A stretch of DNA of 64,000 nucleotides from JANMDN01 sp031376285 (GCA_031376285.1 JANMDN010000013.1:186001-250000); one strand, 5' to 3'. Numbered from the stretch's first letter, positions 17,458 to 26,867 are shown. The notes: generated by a model from the sequence alone, not told the origin. Made by a program: numbers and translations.

Positions 17458-17573
17458 GGCCGCCAAGATAGGTCCGCTCGGCAGTGACGCCAAACGTTCT
17501 GGGTCCACGGGAGCATTCGACCCGATGCCACCAGCTCGTAGACGATGATCAAGCCGAGCCCCCAAACGGCCAT
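17454..17573 (-). CDS. Possible 39-residue single-helix membrane peptide
   Basis: An ATG at 17573 opens a 39-codon frame. The product starts with a hydrophobic stretch (VWGLGLIIVYELVAS) and ends with a basic, tryptophan-rich tail. Its stop forms an exact ATGA overlap with the start of the next gene, the same coupling used throughout this operon. No clear ribosome site is visible and no homologue is recognised. It may equally be leader sequence that is not translated. Confidence 0.35.
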   Translation of the reverse strand: MAVWGLGLIIVYELVASGRMLPWTQNVWRHCRADLSWRP

Positions 17574-17646
17574 GGGCGAGCCGGAGATCCGACAGATCCC
17601 GTAGGTTAACGCGGTGACTCGAGGACTCCCGGCCTCGTGGTACCCC

Positions 17647-20600
17647 ATGCGACGCGCGGCGCCACGGCGTCGGTGCTGTGGAGCCCTGCTCGCTGCCGTC
17701 GGAGCGCTCTGCGGGCCACCGCTCGCGCTCGCCGAGCCGACGCTGCCGGTTGGGTTTCAAGCCCAGCGCGTCGTCAGCGGCCTGAACCAGCCCGTGGCGA
17801 TCAGCTTTGCCGCCGACGGGCGGGCATTTGTGGCAGAGAAGGGCGGGCGGGTCCTTTCGTTTGCGACCCTTCCCGGCCCGGGCGAGGCCGCGCGCACCCC
17901 TCGCTCACGCGGAGCGAGGGTTTTTCGCGACCTCTCCGGCGACGTTCAGGACTTCTGGGACCGCGGCCTCCTCGGTCTCGCGGTGGCACCGAGCTTCCCG
18001 CTCGACCGGCGCGTCTTCGTGATGTACTCACGCGACCAGGTTGCCGGGACACTCGCCCGCTGGGGCGACGGATGTCCCGACCCGCCCGGCGGGACCCGCG
18101 ACGGCTGCGCGATCACCCAGCGCCTTGCCGTCCTGACGGCGAGCCTCACCGATGCCGGCGTCGCCGCGCCGGGCGAGCGCACACTTCTTGAGGGCTGGTG
18201 CATGCAGTACCCGAGCCACGCGGTCGGACATCTGGCGTTCGGCGCCGACGGCAGCCTCTACGCGAGCGCTGGCGAAGGGGCCGGGTTCGAGTTCCCAGAC
18301 ACCGGCAACGGCGGAGGTTCAATCGGCTCGCCGACCCCGGCGAACCCGTGTGGTGACGGGCACGTCGGCGACCGCGTCGGGGTCTCCGAGACGGGCGTGG
18401 GAGCTGAAGGTGGCGCGCTCCGCGCCCAGGATCTGCGGACCCCGAACGATCCAACCTCACTCAGTGGGACGATTGTTCGCCTCGACCCCAACACGGGCCT
18501 TGGCGCCGTCGGCAACCCCCTTGGCCAGAGCCTCGATCAGAACGCACAGCGAATCGTCGCCTACGGCCTGCGAAACCCGTTCCGCTTCGCGCTTCGCCCC
18601 GACCGGTCCGAGCTGTGGGTGGGTGACGTTGGGTCGAGCTCGTGGGAAGAGATCAACATCGTCCCCGATCCGACCAAGGCCGTGCCGAACTTCGGCTGGC
18701 CGTGTGAGGAGGGCCCGTTCCGGTCGCCCTCGTTCGATCTTCTCGACGTCTCGCTCTGCGAGGGGCTCTACGCCGAAGGCTCGACGGCGCGTCCGTACTT
18801 CACCTACGAACACGGCGGCGACGTGGCGCGCGGCGACGAGCCGGCAAACGGCCGGCCTGGATTGTGCCCGGCGCCGAACGCTGGCGGCGATTCGGTCACG
18901 GCGATTGGCTTCGCGCCCACGAGCGGCAACCGCTACCCCGGCGGCTACCGGGGCGCGCTGTTTTTCGGCGACTACTCGCGTCGTTGCGTCTGGACGATGC
19001 CGATTGGCGCGAACGGGTTGCCAGAAACGAGCCAGGTCTCGCGCTTTCTCATCGATGCCGCACCCGTCCAGCTCGTCGCGGGCCCCGGCGGCGACCTCTA
19101 TTACGTCGACATCGTCGCCGGTGAGGTGCGACGGATTCGCTTCGTCGGGCCGTCGAGCCCTCCTCAAGCGTCGCTTCGAGCCACCCCGGGAGTTGGGCCC
19201 GCGCCGCTTGCGGTGACCCTCGACGCGACGCAGTCCACCGACCCGGATCCCGGTGCGCTGACGTTTGATTGGGATCTTGATGGGGACGGCGTCTTCGCCG
19301 ACGCCGTCGGCCCGGTCGTCACGACGACCTATCCGGCGGGCGACCACGACGTGAGCGTCCGCGTGACCGACCCCTCTGGGCTCACCGACGTCGCGAGCAC
19401 GACGATCATCTCGGGCGACACCCCGCCCCGCCCGGTCATCTCGACGCCGACGGGCGCGCTTCGCTGGCGCGTCGGTCAACGGATCACCGCCATCGGCTTT
19501 GCCGCCGACGACGAGGAGGGCCAGGTTCCCGTGACGTCGCTCAGGTGGGCGCTTGATCTTCAGCACTGCACGCGCGGCAACGCGAGCGCGTGCCATTACC
19601 ACCGCATCGAGAGTTCCGGGGGCGACCGCTTCAGCGTCACCGCCCCTGACCACGCCTATCCGGCGGCGCTTGTCCTCAAGCTCACGGCGACCGACGCACG
19701 AGGGGTCGAGGTCTCGGCCTACGTCACCCTCGAGCCCGAGACCACGAAGGTCACCTACGACACGCGACCCAGTGGCGGCACGATGACGATCGGCGACCGG
19801 TTGGTGACCGGCCCTGTGACCCAGGAAGAGATCATCGGCGGGCGCGTGGCACTGATCGCTCCCGAGTCTCAGCGCATCGACGGGGTCGAGCGTTCGTTTG
19901 CCTCCTGGTCTGACGGGGTGTTAACCGCTCGGCGGACGATCACCGTGCCTGAACGCGACGGATCGTTCGTTGCGCGACTCGGCAACGGTGTACCAACCCC
20001 CGCGCTGCGGGTGATCGCGGCCTCACGAAACGTCCCGGCCGCTGTGCGCTTCGACGCGTCCGGCTCGAGCGATCCCGACGCGGGTGACCGCCTCACATAT
20101 GCGTGGGATCTCGACGGCGACGGGTCGTTTGACGACGCGGAGGGGCCGACGGCGTCGCGGACCTACCGCCGAACGGGCTGGTTGCGTCCGGCGGTGCGGG
20201 TCACCGACAAGGTCGGAGAGTTCCGCGACCTGTCGACCCGCCTTGAGATCCTCCCGGTGGGTGCGATCGCTGGCGCGGTGAAGGGTGAGTGCCGTTTCCG
20301 GGCTCGCTACTACAACCGCGAGCGCCTCTCTGGGACGCCGACCGTGATCCGCTGCGAGCCAGCGATCCTGCACGACTGGGGCAAGGGCCGACCGGTGCGC
20401 GGAGTGTCGAGCGATCACTTCGCGGCACGCTGGCGGGGGCGCTACCGGTTCACGAAGGGCACGTACCGATTTGAGGCCTCGGCCGATGACGGGCTGCGAC
20501 TCCTCGTCGACGGCAAGCTCATCATGGACCGCTGGAAGGGTGGGGCGTACTCACCGGTAAAGGTCGACGTGCCGCTTGCCGCCGGTGTCCACCGAGTTCG

Positions 20601-20676
20601 GGTTGATTACTTCGAATACGACAGCGGTGCGAGGGTGAGCGTCGGCTGGCGCCGGTTGGAGCGACGCAAACCCTGA
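17647..20676 (+). CDS. Secreted glucose/sorbosone-dehydrogenase-like protein with two PKD domains and a PA14 domain
   Basis: I prefer the ATG at 17647 because the signal peptide (basic RRAAPRRR, then hydrophobic GALLAAVGALC and an A-x-A-like cleavage region) begins there; a GTG at 17614 is an alternative. Counting from 17614, a six-bladed beta-propeller of the PQQ-type GDH/sorbosone dehydrogenase family spans about 45-510, with blade motifs such as GLLGLAVAPSF and YGLRNPFRFA and GLNQPVAISF near the start. PKD domains lie at about 515-605 and 790-880 (each with WDLDGDG). A PA14-like sugar-binding domain (YRFEASADDGLRLLVDG) closes the protein at about 890-1018. It probably acts on or binds extracellular carbohydrate. 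Cofactor use is inferred from the family. Confidence 0.85.
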   Translation: MRRAAPRRRCCGALLAAVGALCGPPLALAEPTLPVGFQAQRVVSGLNQPVAISFAADGRAFVAEKGGRVLSFATLPGPGEAARTPRSRGARVFRDLSGDVQDFWDRGLLGLAVAPSFPLDRRVFVMYSRDQVAGTLARWGDGCPDPPGGTRDGCAITQRLAVLTASLTDAGVAAPGERTLLEGWCMQYPSHAVGHLAFGADGSLYASAGEGAGFEFPDTGNGGGSIGSPTPANPCGDGHVGDRVGVSETGVGAEGGALRAQDLRTPNDPTSLSGTIVRLDPNTGLGAVGNPLGQSLDQNAQRIVAYGLRNPFRFALRPDRSELWVGDVGSSSWEEINIVPDPTKAVPNFGWPCEEGPFRSPSFDLLDVSLCEGLYAEGSTARPYFTYEHGGDVARGDEPANGRPGLCPAPNAGGDSVTAIGFAPTSGNRYPGGYRGALFFGDYSRRCVWTMPIGANGLPETSQVSRFLIDAAPVQLVAGPGGDLYYVDIVAGEVRRIRFVGPSSPPQASLRATPGVGPAPLAVTLDATQSTDPDPGALTFDWDLDGDGVFADAVGPVVTTTYPAGDHDVSVRVTDPSGLTDVASTTIISGDTPPRPVISTPTGALRWRVGQRITAIGFAADDEEGQVPVTSLRWALDLQHCTRGNASACHYHRIESSGGDRFSVTAPDHAYPAALVLKLTATDARGVEVSAYVTLEPETTKVTYDTRPSGGTMTIGDRLVTGPVTQEEIIGGRVALIAPESQRIDGVERSFASWSDGVLTARRTITVPERDGSFVARLGNGVPTPALRVIAASRNVPAAVRFDASGSSDPDAGDRLTYAWDLDGDGSFDDAEGPTASRTYRRTGWLRPAVRVTDKVGEFRDLSTRLEILPVGAIAGAVKGECRFRARYYNRERLSGTPTVIRCEPAILHDWGKGRPVRGVSSDHFAARWRGRYRFTKGTYRFEASADDGLRLLVDGKLIMDRWKGGAYSPVKVDVPLAAGVHRVRVDYFEYDSGARVSVGWRRLERRKP

Positions 20677-20678
20677 GT

Positions 20679-21105
20679 TCAGGCTCGGAGGGTGCGGGAC
20701 TCCCTGTTGTTTTCGAGGGTCGACGCGACGGCGTTGAGCGCGTAGCCCGGGACGGCGACCGTACCTGGGGTGTCACCGACGAGGTCCGTGCTGAGGTACG
20801 AGCGCACGTCGATCCGGATGGCGGCGAACTCCGCCACCTCGATCCGGTCGCGCAGGCGAAGCAGTGCGGTGGTCTTGCCGGTGCCGCGAAACCCAAAGAG
20901 CAGCTGCACCGTCGGCATCGCCGGATGGAGGTCGATCGTCTCGAACAGCACGTCTGACGGGGTCCTCCCGCAGCAGCTCGCGATCCTCCATCAGCTTGAC
21001 CTACGCGTTGGTGTCGAGAAGCTCGCGGTAGGCCTGCTCGGCGTCGATCGGCTGTACACCGAGGTGGCGCGTCAGCGCGCGCTTGAGTTCCCGACTTGCC
21101 TGCAT
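20679..21105 (-). pseudogene. Inactivated P-loop ATPase gene (stop codon plus frameshift, truncated)
   Basis: Read from an ATG at 21105, the frame runs 34 codons and meets TAG at 21003-21001. It then continues in frame through MEDRELLREDP until a four-C run near 20957-20965. There an extra base shifts it into the frame that encodes the P-loop FGFRGTGKTTALLRLRDR. The remaining product stops after about 90 residues, far short of a complete ATPase. The intact ancestor would be a 300-450-residue AAA-type ATP-binding protein. Two independent lesions and a missing C-terminus indicate decay rather than a single sequencing error. Confidence 0.75.
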
Positions 21106-21274
21106 ATCGGAACTGTATCCCGAGGGTCGGCCATCGCGCGATGGTTCACGCACGATTGCACGTTGGGGCTGGGCGACCGCGACCGGAGCTGTAACGATTC
21201 AGCAACGGGCAGAGACCAGTACGGGGAGCGGTCCGCAGGCAGCAGGCTGGGCGAAATCGACGAAAGGGCATTCG

Positions 21275-21670
21275 ATGGCTGATGAGCGTGACAACGAATG
21301 GCGGGAGAAGCTGACACCGGAGCAGTACGCCGTGGCGCGCCAAGGGGGCACCGAGCGGGCCTTTAGTGGGGCCTACTGGGACAACCACGACGACGGCATG
21401 TACCGCTGCGTCTGCTGCGAGGCGCCGCTCTTTGACTCTCAGACGAAGTTCGACTCCGGCACCGGGTGGCCGAGCTTCACGAACGCCTCGGACGAAAAGG
21501 GCGTGACCCTCATCCGCGACAGGAGCCACGGAATGCTTCGCACCGAGGTCCGCTGCGCCTCCTGCGACGCCCACTTGGGGCACGTCTTTCCTGACGGCCC
21601 CGGCCCGACCGGCGACCGGTTCTGCATCAACTCCGCATCGTTAGCCTTCGGGGCGCGCGAGACCGCCTGA
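21275..21670 (+). CDS. msrB: Peptide-methionine (R)-S-oxide reductase
   Basis: 131 residues, reducing methionine-R-sulfoxide in proteins. The zinc-binding CxxC pairs are C45-C48 and C94-C97. The catalytic cysteine is C117 in RFCINS, and the GWPSF and GHVFPDGP motifs are intact. The ATG at 21275 has GAAAGGG upstream at 21262-21268. It stands alone, with the decayed P-loop gene behind and a converging glycosyltransferase gene 21 nt ahead. A perfect 14-bp palindrome (CCATCGCGCGATGG, 21131-21144) lies in its upstream region. Confidence 0.96.
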   Translation: MADERDNEWREKLTPEQYAVARQGGTERAFSGAYWDNHDDGMYRCVCCEAPLFDSQTKFDSGTGWPSFTNASDEKGVTLIRDRSHGMLRTEVRCASCDAHLGHVFPDGPGPTGDRFCINSASLAFGARETA

Positions 21671-21691
21671 TCGACGGTTTGCGTTGCACGG

Positions 21692-23239
21692 CTACGCGGC
21701 GCGCTGGAGGACGGGCACCGGGGTCGCCGCGCGCGCTTCTTCAAGTGATGCGGCGATCTCGAGGGCGGCCTGCGTCGCGCCCGATCCAGCGAGGCTCAAG
21801 GGAGTACCGCTCGGGCGGCGCGCGCCGCCCGCACCACCCGTCGACAGCCCCGCTCGCTCCATCGCGCCCCACGAGTGCTTGCGCTGGAACCAGCTGACCT
21901 GCCCCTTGAGGCGCCACCATTGGGCCATCCAACGGTACGAGACCATCTCGAGGAGCGACTCCGCTCCGAGGCGCAGCATCTGTCGCAGGCGGGGGATCCG
22001 TCGGAACCAGAGCGCGTCGATCATCAGGGCGCCAAACGACTGGATGAGGCCCAGGCAGACCGACCCGAGGGTCAGGAGCAGGAACATCTGCTCGTTGATG
22101 TAGTCGATCGAGAAGAGGAAGATCGCCATCGTGACGGCGATAATCTCCACGATCGGCCCGAGGCACTCAAACAGGAAGTAGTAGACGAGGCTGAAGGAGC
22201 CCAGCACCCCGAACCGGGGTCGGCCGACCATCTTGCGGTGGCGCCAGAGAAACTCGCTCAGGCCCTGGTGCCAGCGAGCGCGCTGGCGGGCAAGAATGCG
22301 CGTGCTCGGCGGGCACTCCGTCCAACAGACCGCGTCCGGCACGAACGCGATGTCGTAGTCGATGCCCTGTTCGAGCATGTGCCGCTGCATGCGCACCGAC
22401 AGCTCCGCGTCTTCACCGATCGTGCCGGTGTCGTAGCCGCCGACCTCGAGGAGTTCCTTTCGACGGAAGACGCCGAATGCACCGGAGATGATCACCGACG
22501 CGTGCACCCGACCGAGGGGCAACCGGGCGAGCATGAACGACCGTAGGTACTCAAGCACCTGATAGCGCGGGATACGGTCCTTCGGAAGGTTGACTTCGAT
22601 GGCCTGTCCGCCGTCGAACTTGCATTCGTTGGCGATCCGGATGCTCCCACCGGCGGCGAGCACCTTGTCGGGATCCATCGCAAAGGGCTCGATGATTCGC
22701 AGCAGCGAGTCGGACTCGATCAGGGAGTCGGCGTCAACGACGCAGATCAGCTCCATCGACGAGTGATTGACCCCGACATTGATCGCGTCTGACTTGCCGC
22801 CGTTCTCCTTGTCGATGACGGTGAGGTTGTCCATCACGCGAGACCGGTACACGGCCCGGATCGGCTTGGTGACAAGCGCCAGGTCGTGGTTGGGTGGTAC
22901 CTCGACGAGGTCAAAGCCGGAGTGCATCGACCCGACGGTGTCGTCTTTGGATCCGTCGTTGACGACGACGACCTCGAAGCGGGGGTAGCGGAGGCTGAGA
23001 AACGACTCCACGCACGCGCAGATCGTCGCCTCTTCGTTGTAGGCCGGCACGATGATGCTGACGCCCGGCGCAAGTGGTGACGTGTGGATCGCCGCCCCGA
23101 TATCGACCGTGAGCTGCCGCGACCGACGCCAGCCGGCGCTGATCGCGATGGTCACAAGCACCACGGTGATCAACGCAAGCACGCCGTAGTAGGCGGCCAG
23201 GGCGTTCTGGATCCAACCGAGGAGTTGCCACCAGTTCAT
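21692..23239 (-). CDS. Membrane glycosyltransferase family 2 (processive-type) protein
   Basis: About 515 residues. An N-terminal membrane helix (about 12-35) precedes a cytoplasmic GT-A domain. That domain has VSIIVPAYNEEATI (about 60), the UDP-binding VVNDGSKD, the DXD-type VVDAD, the TGED-like GTIGEDAE and the processive-type QRARWHQG (QxxRW). Three or four C-terminal helices follow. This is the layout of cellulose/hyaluronan-synthase-like enzymes and of poly-GlcNAc transferase, so it probably makes a surface polysaccharide. It is coupled by ATGA to a membrane-anchored HEAT-repeat protein, a pairing that suggests a partner or scaffold. Confidence 0.88.
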   Translation of the reverse strand: MNWWQLLGWIQNALAAYYGVLALITVVLVTIAISAGWRRSRQLTVDIGAAIHTSPLAPGVSIIVPAYNEEATICACVESFLSLRYPRFEVVVVNDGSKDDTVGSMHSGFDLVEVPPNHDLALVTKPIRAVYRSRVMDNLTVIDKENGGKSDAINVGVNHSSMELICVVDADSLIESDSLLRIIEPFAMDPDKVLAAGGSIRIANECKFDGGQAIEVNLPKDRIPRYQVLEYLRSFMLARLPLGRVHASVIISGAFGVFRRKELLEVGGYDTGTIGEDAELSVRMQRHMLEQGIDYDIAFVPDAVCWTECPPSTRILARQRARWHQGLSEFLWRHRKMVGRPRFGVLGSFSLVYYFLFECLGPIVEIIAVTMAIFLFSIDYINEQMFLLLTLGSVCLGLIQSFGALMIDALWFRRIPRLRQMLRLGAESLLEMVSYRWMAQWWRLKGQVSWFQRKHSWGAMERAGLSTGGAGGARRPSGTPLSLAGSGATQAALEIAASLEEARAATPVPVLQRAA

Positions 23240-24177
23240 GCGTGGAGGGCCAGGTCGACCGCTTCGGGTTCGGTGACGACAGGCTGCTCGGGCGCGCGCA
23301 ACGAGATCTCGGCGATGAGAAAGCCGCGCGCCCGGTCCCATGCATCGAGACCGTTTGGAGGAGCGCCGAGGAAGCGTCGAACCATGCCGAGGCCGCTTGG
23401 CAGATCGCAGATCGCCCGAGCGGCGCGCTGGGCGACCGCACCGGACGCGTCGGCGAGCATTGGGAAGAGCAAATGGGCCGCCGGATCGCCCATCGACGCG
23501 GCCGCGAGGAGCGCCGCCTCCGCGCGTATCTGCGGCGATGGGTCGGTCGTCAGGCGGGGGCAGACCTGGCGGGGGAGCCGGCCACCACGAACCACGCAAC
23601 CGAGCAGCGCGCGCGTGACCGCGAGGCGCATCGTGGTCTCCTGTTCCATTGTGAGCAGAACCACAAGGGCGCGCACCGAAGGCTCCCCGCCGCGCTCGCC
23701 GAGTGTCGCGACGGCGACGCGCTTGGCCTTCTCGCCGAGTTCCCCGCCAACGAGGAGCGCCGCGAGCCCGGCTTCGACCACAGGGATGGCCTGTGCAAGC
23801 GCAGCGGCGCCAGCGAACGCCGGCAGACGCCCATCGTCGACGGCGTGGAGGATCAGACGAGCGGCGGCTGGCGCCTCAAGCTCCGCGAGGCCCATCGCGG
23901 CCGAGACGGCCGTTCGCTCATCGATACGTCGCTGGATGAGGACCTGCGAGTACGCCTCGCGTCGCTGGGCCGGTTCGAGCCGTTCGCTATCGACGACCGC
24001 CAGCACCCGTCGAAACCAGAAGCGTGAGCCGTTCAGTCGGCGGAGCACCGCGCGATCGCTTGAACGGCGGCGCGGACGCCCCCGCCGGACGTAGGCGCCC
24101 ACCAGCACGGCGATCTCCAAGACCACCGCGGCTGCGAGGACGCCAACGAACAGCGCAACGATTTGAAAGCGATCCAT
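23236..24177 (-). CDS. Membrane-anchored HEAT-repeat protein
   Basis: I use the ATG at 24177, which places one hydrophobic segment (FQIVALFVGVLAAAVVLEIAV, about 5-25; its core is VGVLAAAVV) directly at the N-terminus. A basic linker follows, and about 250 residues of alpha-alpha repeats show the alternating pattern of HEAT/PBS-lyase repeats (for example RAEAALLAAASMGDP, AQRAARAICDLP). A start at 24234 would add 19 residues. The tight coupling to the GT2 gene suggests the two products act together at the membrane. Confidence 0.7.
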   Translation of the reverse strand: MDRFQIVALFVGVLAAAVVLEIAVLVGAYVRRGRPRRRSSDRAVLRRLNGSRFWFRRVLAVVDSERLEPAQRREAYSQVLIQRRIDERTAVSAAMGLAELEAPAAARLILHAVDDGRLPAFAGAAALAQAIPVVEAGLAALLVGGELGEKAKRVAVATLGERGGEPSVRALVVLLTMEQETTMRLAVTRALLGCVVRGGRLPRQVCPRLTTDPSPQIRAEAALLAAASMGDPAAHLLFPMLADASGAVAQRAARAICDLPSGLGMVRRFLGAPPNGLDAWDRARGFLIAEISLRAPEQPVVTEPEAVDLALHA

Positions 24178-24552
24178 GCGTCTTAGCGCCTCGATCTGGC
24201 CGAGTGCGAGGTCGCTCGCACGCGGGCACCACATCCTGGAACCGCGGCTCGGATGAGCACGTTCCTCGGACTGCCCGGCGTACTCCTTCCGACCGATCGC
24301 GGTCGGCTAGGGCGCTTGGCTCGTTCGGGGCAGATCGCTACGAGCGACGAGTTGGCACGCATTCATGGCAGCAGGATTCCTTTCCTCGCGGCGTTGGGTC
24401 CGGGCGGCGGCGTCGCTTAACGACATCTGCGACGCCGCCTCAGGTGAGATCGGCAACTTCCGTAAGATCGGCGCTCACGCAGAATCGCTTGAGCGCACCC
24501 GGTTCGCGGCGTAAAACAGGCGCCGCGCAGAGGCGGGTCGCCGAGCGAGGTA
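24178..24552. other. 375-bp gap with one strong hairpin, no gene supported
   Basis: Between the AcuC-like gene (reading into the gap) and the HEAT/GT2 operon (reading out of it), both on the minus strand. The clearest structure is an 11-bp perfect inverted repeat, GGCGGCGTCGC at 24406-24416 with its complement at 24429-24439 and a 12-nt loop. It could end the AcuC-like transcript, but it has no U-tract. The rest must hold the promoter of the HEAT/GT2 operon. I found no c-di-GMP or other riboswitch core. A 19-codon minus-strand frame beginning near 24367 is too short to support. Confidence 0.5.
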
Positions 24553-25707
24553 TCAGGCGAGCAGGGCGACCGCCGCCGCGACGTTTCGCAGGCCCGCCGC
24601 GTCGCCTGTTAGGCGGGCCGTTGGATCCGCCTCTGGCGCGGTCTCGGCGCGAAGACGCTCCGGGGGCGCTTCTCCAAGGGTGGTACGCGCGGCCGAGCGC
24701 CACCCAGCGGGGAGTGCGTCGTCAACCTCGACACCGGCGAGCGCTCCGAGCTGGAGCGCCCAGATGCGTCCGAGATTCGCGGGGTTGTATCCGCCCCCGG
24801 CGATGGCGAGGAGGCGCCCCGCGCACGCGTCGTCGGCCAACCGAACGATCGTCCGGTAGATCCGCTCGAGCGCCGGGATCGTCACCTGGAGGTGTGCCAG
24901 GGGGTCCGCGTGATGAACGTCGGCGCCGAGGTGCACGACGAGCGCGTCGGGAGCGAACGTCGACACGGCGGGAACGACGACATCGTCGACCGCCGCGAGA
25001 AACGCCGCGTCGCCGGCAAACGGAGGAAGCGGGACGTTGATCGTGGCGCCCTCGCCCGGCCCACTACCACGCTCGTCCAGGCCGCCGGTCCCGGGAAAGA
25101 ATCCGTAGGCGTGCTCGTGCACCGACACACAAAGCACGCGCGGGTCGTCGTAGAAGATCCACTGGACCCCGTCGCCGTGGTGGGCATCGAGGTCGACGTA
25201 GGCGACACGTTCGGCCCCGAGGTCGAGCAGCTCCCGGATGGCCAGGGCGCAGTCGTTGTAGATGCAAAAACCGGATGCGCGGTTTGCGAGCGCGTGGTGC
25301 AGACCGGCAGGAGCGGGGCAGAATGCGCGCCTCCCGGGCTCAGCCCAGACCGCCCGCGCCCCCTCCATGGCCGCTCCGCAGACGAGCGCCGCGGCCTCGT
25401 GCATGCCGACGGTCGCGACGGTATCCATGCCGGGAACGAAGCCCCACTGGCCGGCGTCCATCCCGAGGGCGAGCATCGGCGCCGCCGAGTAGCGCCGCAC
25501 CACCCGGATGTAGGCGGGCGCGTGCACCCGCGCGATCTCCTCGTCGCTCGCCGCGACCGGGTCGACGCGCCGCGCCCAAGGGGCATCCAGAAGCCCCTTC
25601 CCCTGGAGGAGATCCCAGGCGAGCCCCCTTCGAAGCGCTCGCTCCGTGTCAGACGACGGGTTGTATGCCTGGAGCGCGGGGCTCCAGGGGATCGTCACCG
25701 TTGCCAC
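24553..25707 (-). CDS. AcuC-like histone deacetylase family protein
   Basis: A 384-residue member of the class I/II HDAC-like amidohydrolase fold (bacterial AcuC/acetylpolyamine amidohydrolase group). The His-His pair appears in GLHHALANRASGFC and the zinc-binding Asp/His in VDLDAHHGDGVQWIFY. The C-terminal ligand Asp is in the GADVHHADPLAHL segment, and GGGYNP follows near residue 305. AcuC removes acetyl groups from acetyl-CoA synthetase lysines in Bacillus; the substrate here is unknown. It follows panB by 9 nt and is probably co-transcribed with the pantothenate genes, which would link CoA supply and deacylation. Confidence 0.88.
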   Translation of the reverse strand: MATVTIPWSPALQAYNPSSDTERALRRGLAWDLLQGKGLLDAPWARRVDPVAASDEEIARVHAPAYIRVVRRYSAAPMLALGMDAGQWGFVPGMDTVATVGMHEAAALVCGAAMEGARAVWAEPGRRAFCPAPAGLHHALANRASGFCIYNDCALAIRELLDLGAERVAYVDLDAHHGDGVQWIFYDDPRVLCVSVHEHAYGFFPGTGGLDERGSGPGEGATINVPLPPFAGDAAFLAAVDDVVVPAVSTFAPDALVVHLGADVHHADPLAHLQVTIPALERIYRTIVRLADDACAGRLLAIAGGGYNPANLGRIWALQLGALAGVEVDDALPAGWRSAARTTLGEAPPERLRAETAPEADPTARLTGDAAGLRNVAAAVALLA

Positions 25708-25716
25708 GGCGACGGC

Positions 25717-26472
25717 CTACGCGGCCTTGCGCTCGGCGGCTCTCGCCTCGGCGGCAAAGGCGGCCGCCGCGCCCTGGATCGTCGCGAAGATGTTCGCTTT
25801 CGGAGTGACAAAGGCCGGCCGAGAGGGGAGACCGCCGATCAGGTCGGTGGTGACGAGTACCTGTCCGTCGCAGCCGATCCCGGCCGCAATGCCGATCGTC
25901 GGCGCGCCGACCGCCGTGGAGATCTCGGCAGCCAAGGCCGGCACGACGGCCTCGATGACGATGGCAAAGCACCCCGCTTGGTCAAGGGCGACGGCGTCGG
26001 CGAGGACCCGGGCGTACTCCTCCGGGGTGATCCCGTACCTGCGACGCGTCTCGGCGGTCTGCGGAAGGAGGCCGACATGCCCCATGACGGGAATCCCGTC
26101 GGCGATGATGGCCTCGACCTGCGCGATGAGCGCCCCCTCGAGCTTGACGCTGTCAGCACCCGCATCGACGAGCCGGCGAGCGCTCGCAACCGCCTCGGCC
26201 GGCGTGTCGTAGCTTCCCGTCGGCATATCCCCGACGAGGTGCGTCTCGCGAACGCCGTTTCGCACGGCCCGCACGTGGTGGCACATCATGTCGAGGGTCA
26301 CCCAGCTCGTGCCGTCGCCGCCGAGTTCCACCTCACCCAGGCTGTCGCCCACGAGGATCAGGTCGAGGCCCGCCCCGTCGAGCGCCAGCGCGGTGGGGTA
26401 GTCATATGCGGTGAGCATCGCCAGATGCCCGTGCCCTTTTCGGGCATGAATCTCGTCGGGGGACAGCATCAT
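25717..26472 (-). CDS. panB: 3-methyl-2-oxobutanoate hydroxymethyltransferase
   Basis: About 251 residues. It transfers the hydroxymethyl group of 5,10-methylene-THF to ketoisovalerate, giving ketopantoate for pantothenate and CoA. The TIM-barrel motifs are present: MLTAYDYPTALALD, LVGDSLGEVELG (metal ligand Asp), VKLEGA and GHVGLLPQ. I use the ATG at 26472, which overlaps the panD stop in ATGA; a TTG at 26481 would be a longer alternative. It is the third gene of panC-panD-panB. Confidence 0.95.
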   Translation of the reverse strand: MMLSPDEIHARKGHGHLAMLTAYDYPTALALDGAGLDLILVGDSLGEVELGGDGTSWVTLDMMCHHVRAVRNGVRETHLVGDMPTGSYDTPAEAVASARRLVDAGADSVKLEGALIAQVEAIIADGIPVMGHVGLLPQTAETRRRYGITPEEYARVLADAVALDQAGCFAIVIEAVVPALAAEISTAVGAPTIGIAAGIGCDGQVLVTTDLIGGLPSRPAFVTPKANIFATIQGAAAAFAAEARAAERKAA

Positions 26473-26867
26473 CGGGTCCAAACCTCCGGCACGGCGTCGC
26501 TCACGACACCCACGACCTGCCGGTTGCGCTCGTCGACGTGAACCACCGTCGGCTCGAAGTTGGCAAGCTCGGCCTCGTCGAACTGGGCGTAGGTCAGGAC
26601 GATGACGAGATCGCCGGGCTGTACGAGACGCGCCGCGGCCCCGTTCAGGCAGATGTCACCGCCGCCGCGTGGCCCCTCGATGGCGTAGGTCTCGAAGCGG
26701 GCGCCGTTTGAGATGTCGACGATCGCGACCTGCTCGTAGGGGAGGATGTCGGCGGCGTCCAAGAGATCGGGGTCGATCGTGATCGAGCCGACGTAGTTGA
26801 GGTTCGCGTCGGTCACGGTGGCTCGGTGAATCTTGCTCTTGAGCATCGTGCGGGTACGAGGCGGCAC
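26469..26867 (-). CDS. panD: Aspartate 1-decarboxylase (pyruvoyl enzyme)
   Basis: A 132-residue proenzyme that makes beta-alanine for pantothenate. The self-cleavage site is intact: the Gly-Ser of NYVGSITID, where serine becomes the pyruvoyl group. The NGARFETYAI and NGAAARLV blocks are typical. The GTG at 26867, one base after the panC stop, has GGAGG 6 nt upstream. The internal ATG at 26846 has no ribosome site, so I keep the longer form, which adds seven residues to the usual MLKSKIHRA start. Confidence 0.96.
   Translation of the reverse strand: MPPRTRTMLKSKIHRATVTDANLNYVGSITIDPDLLDAADILPYEQVAIVDISNGARFETYAIEGPRGGGDICLNGAAARLVQPGDLVIVLTYAQFDEAELANFEPTVVHVDERNRQVVGVVSDAVPEVWTR

Noticed and set aside
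24178..24552. Cyclic-di-GMP or other riboswitch before the HEAT/GT2 operon
   Set aside because: No conserved riboswitch core was found on the minus strand; only a strong hairpin without a U-tract.
24892..26541. Long plus-strand frame (about 549 codons) opposite the AcuC-like, panB and panD genes
   Set aside because: It crosses three well-identified genes on the other strand and has shadow-type composition.
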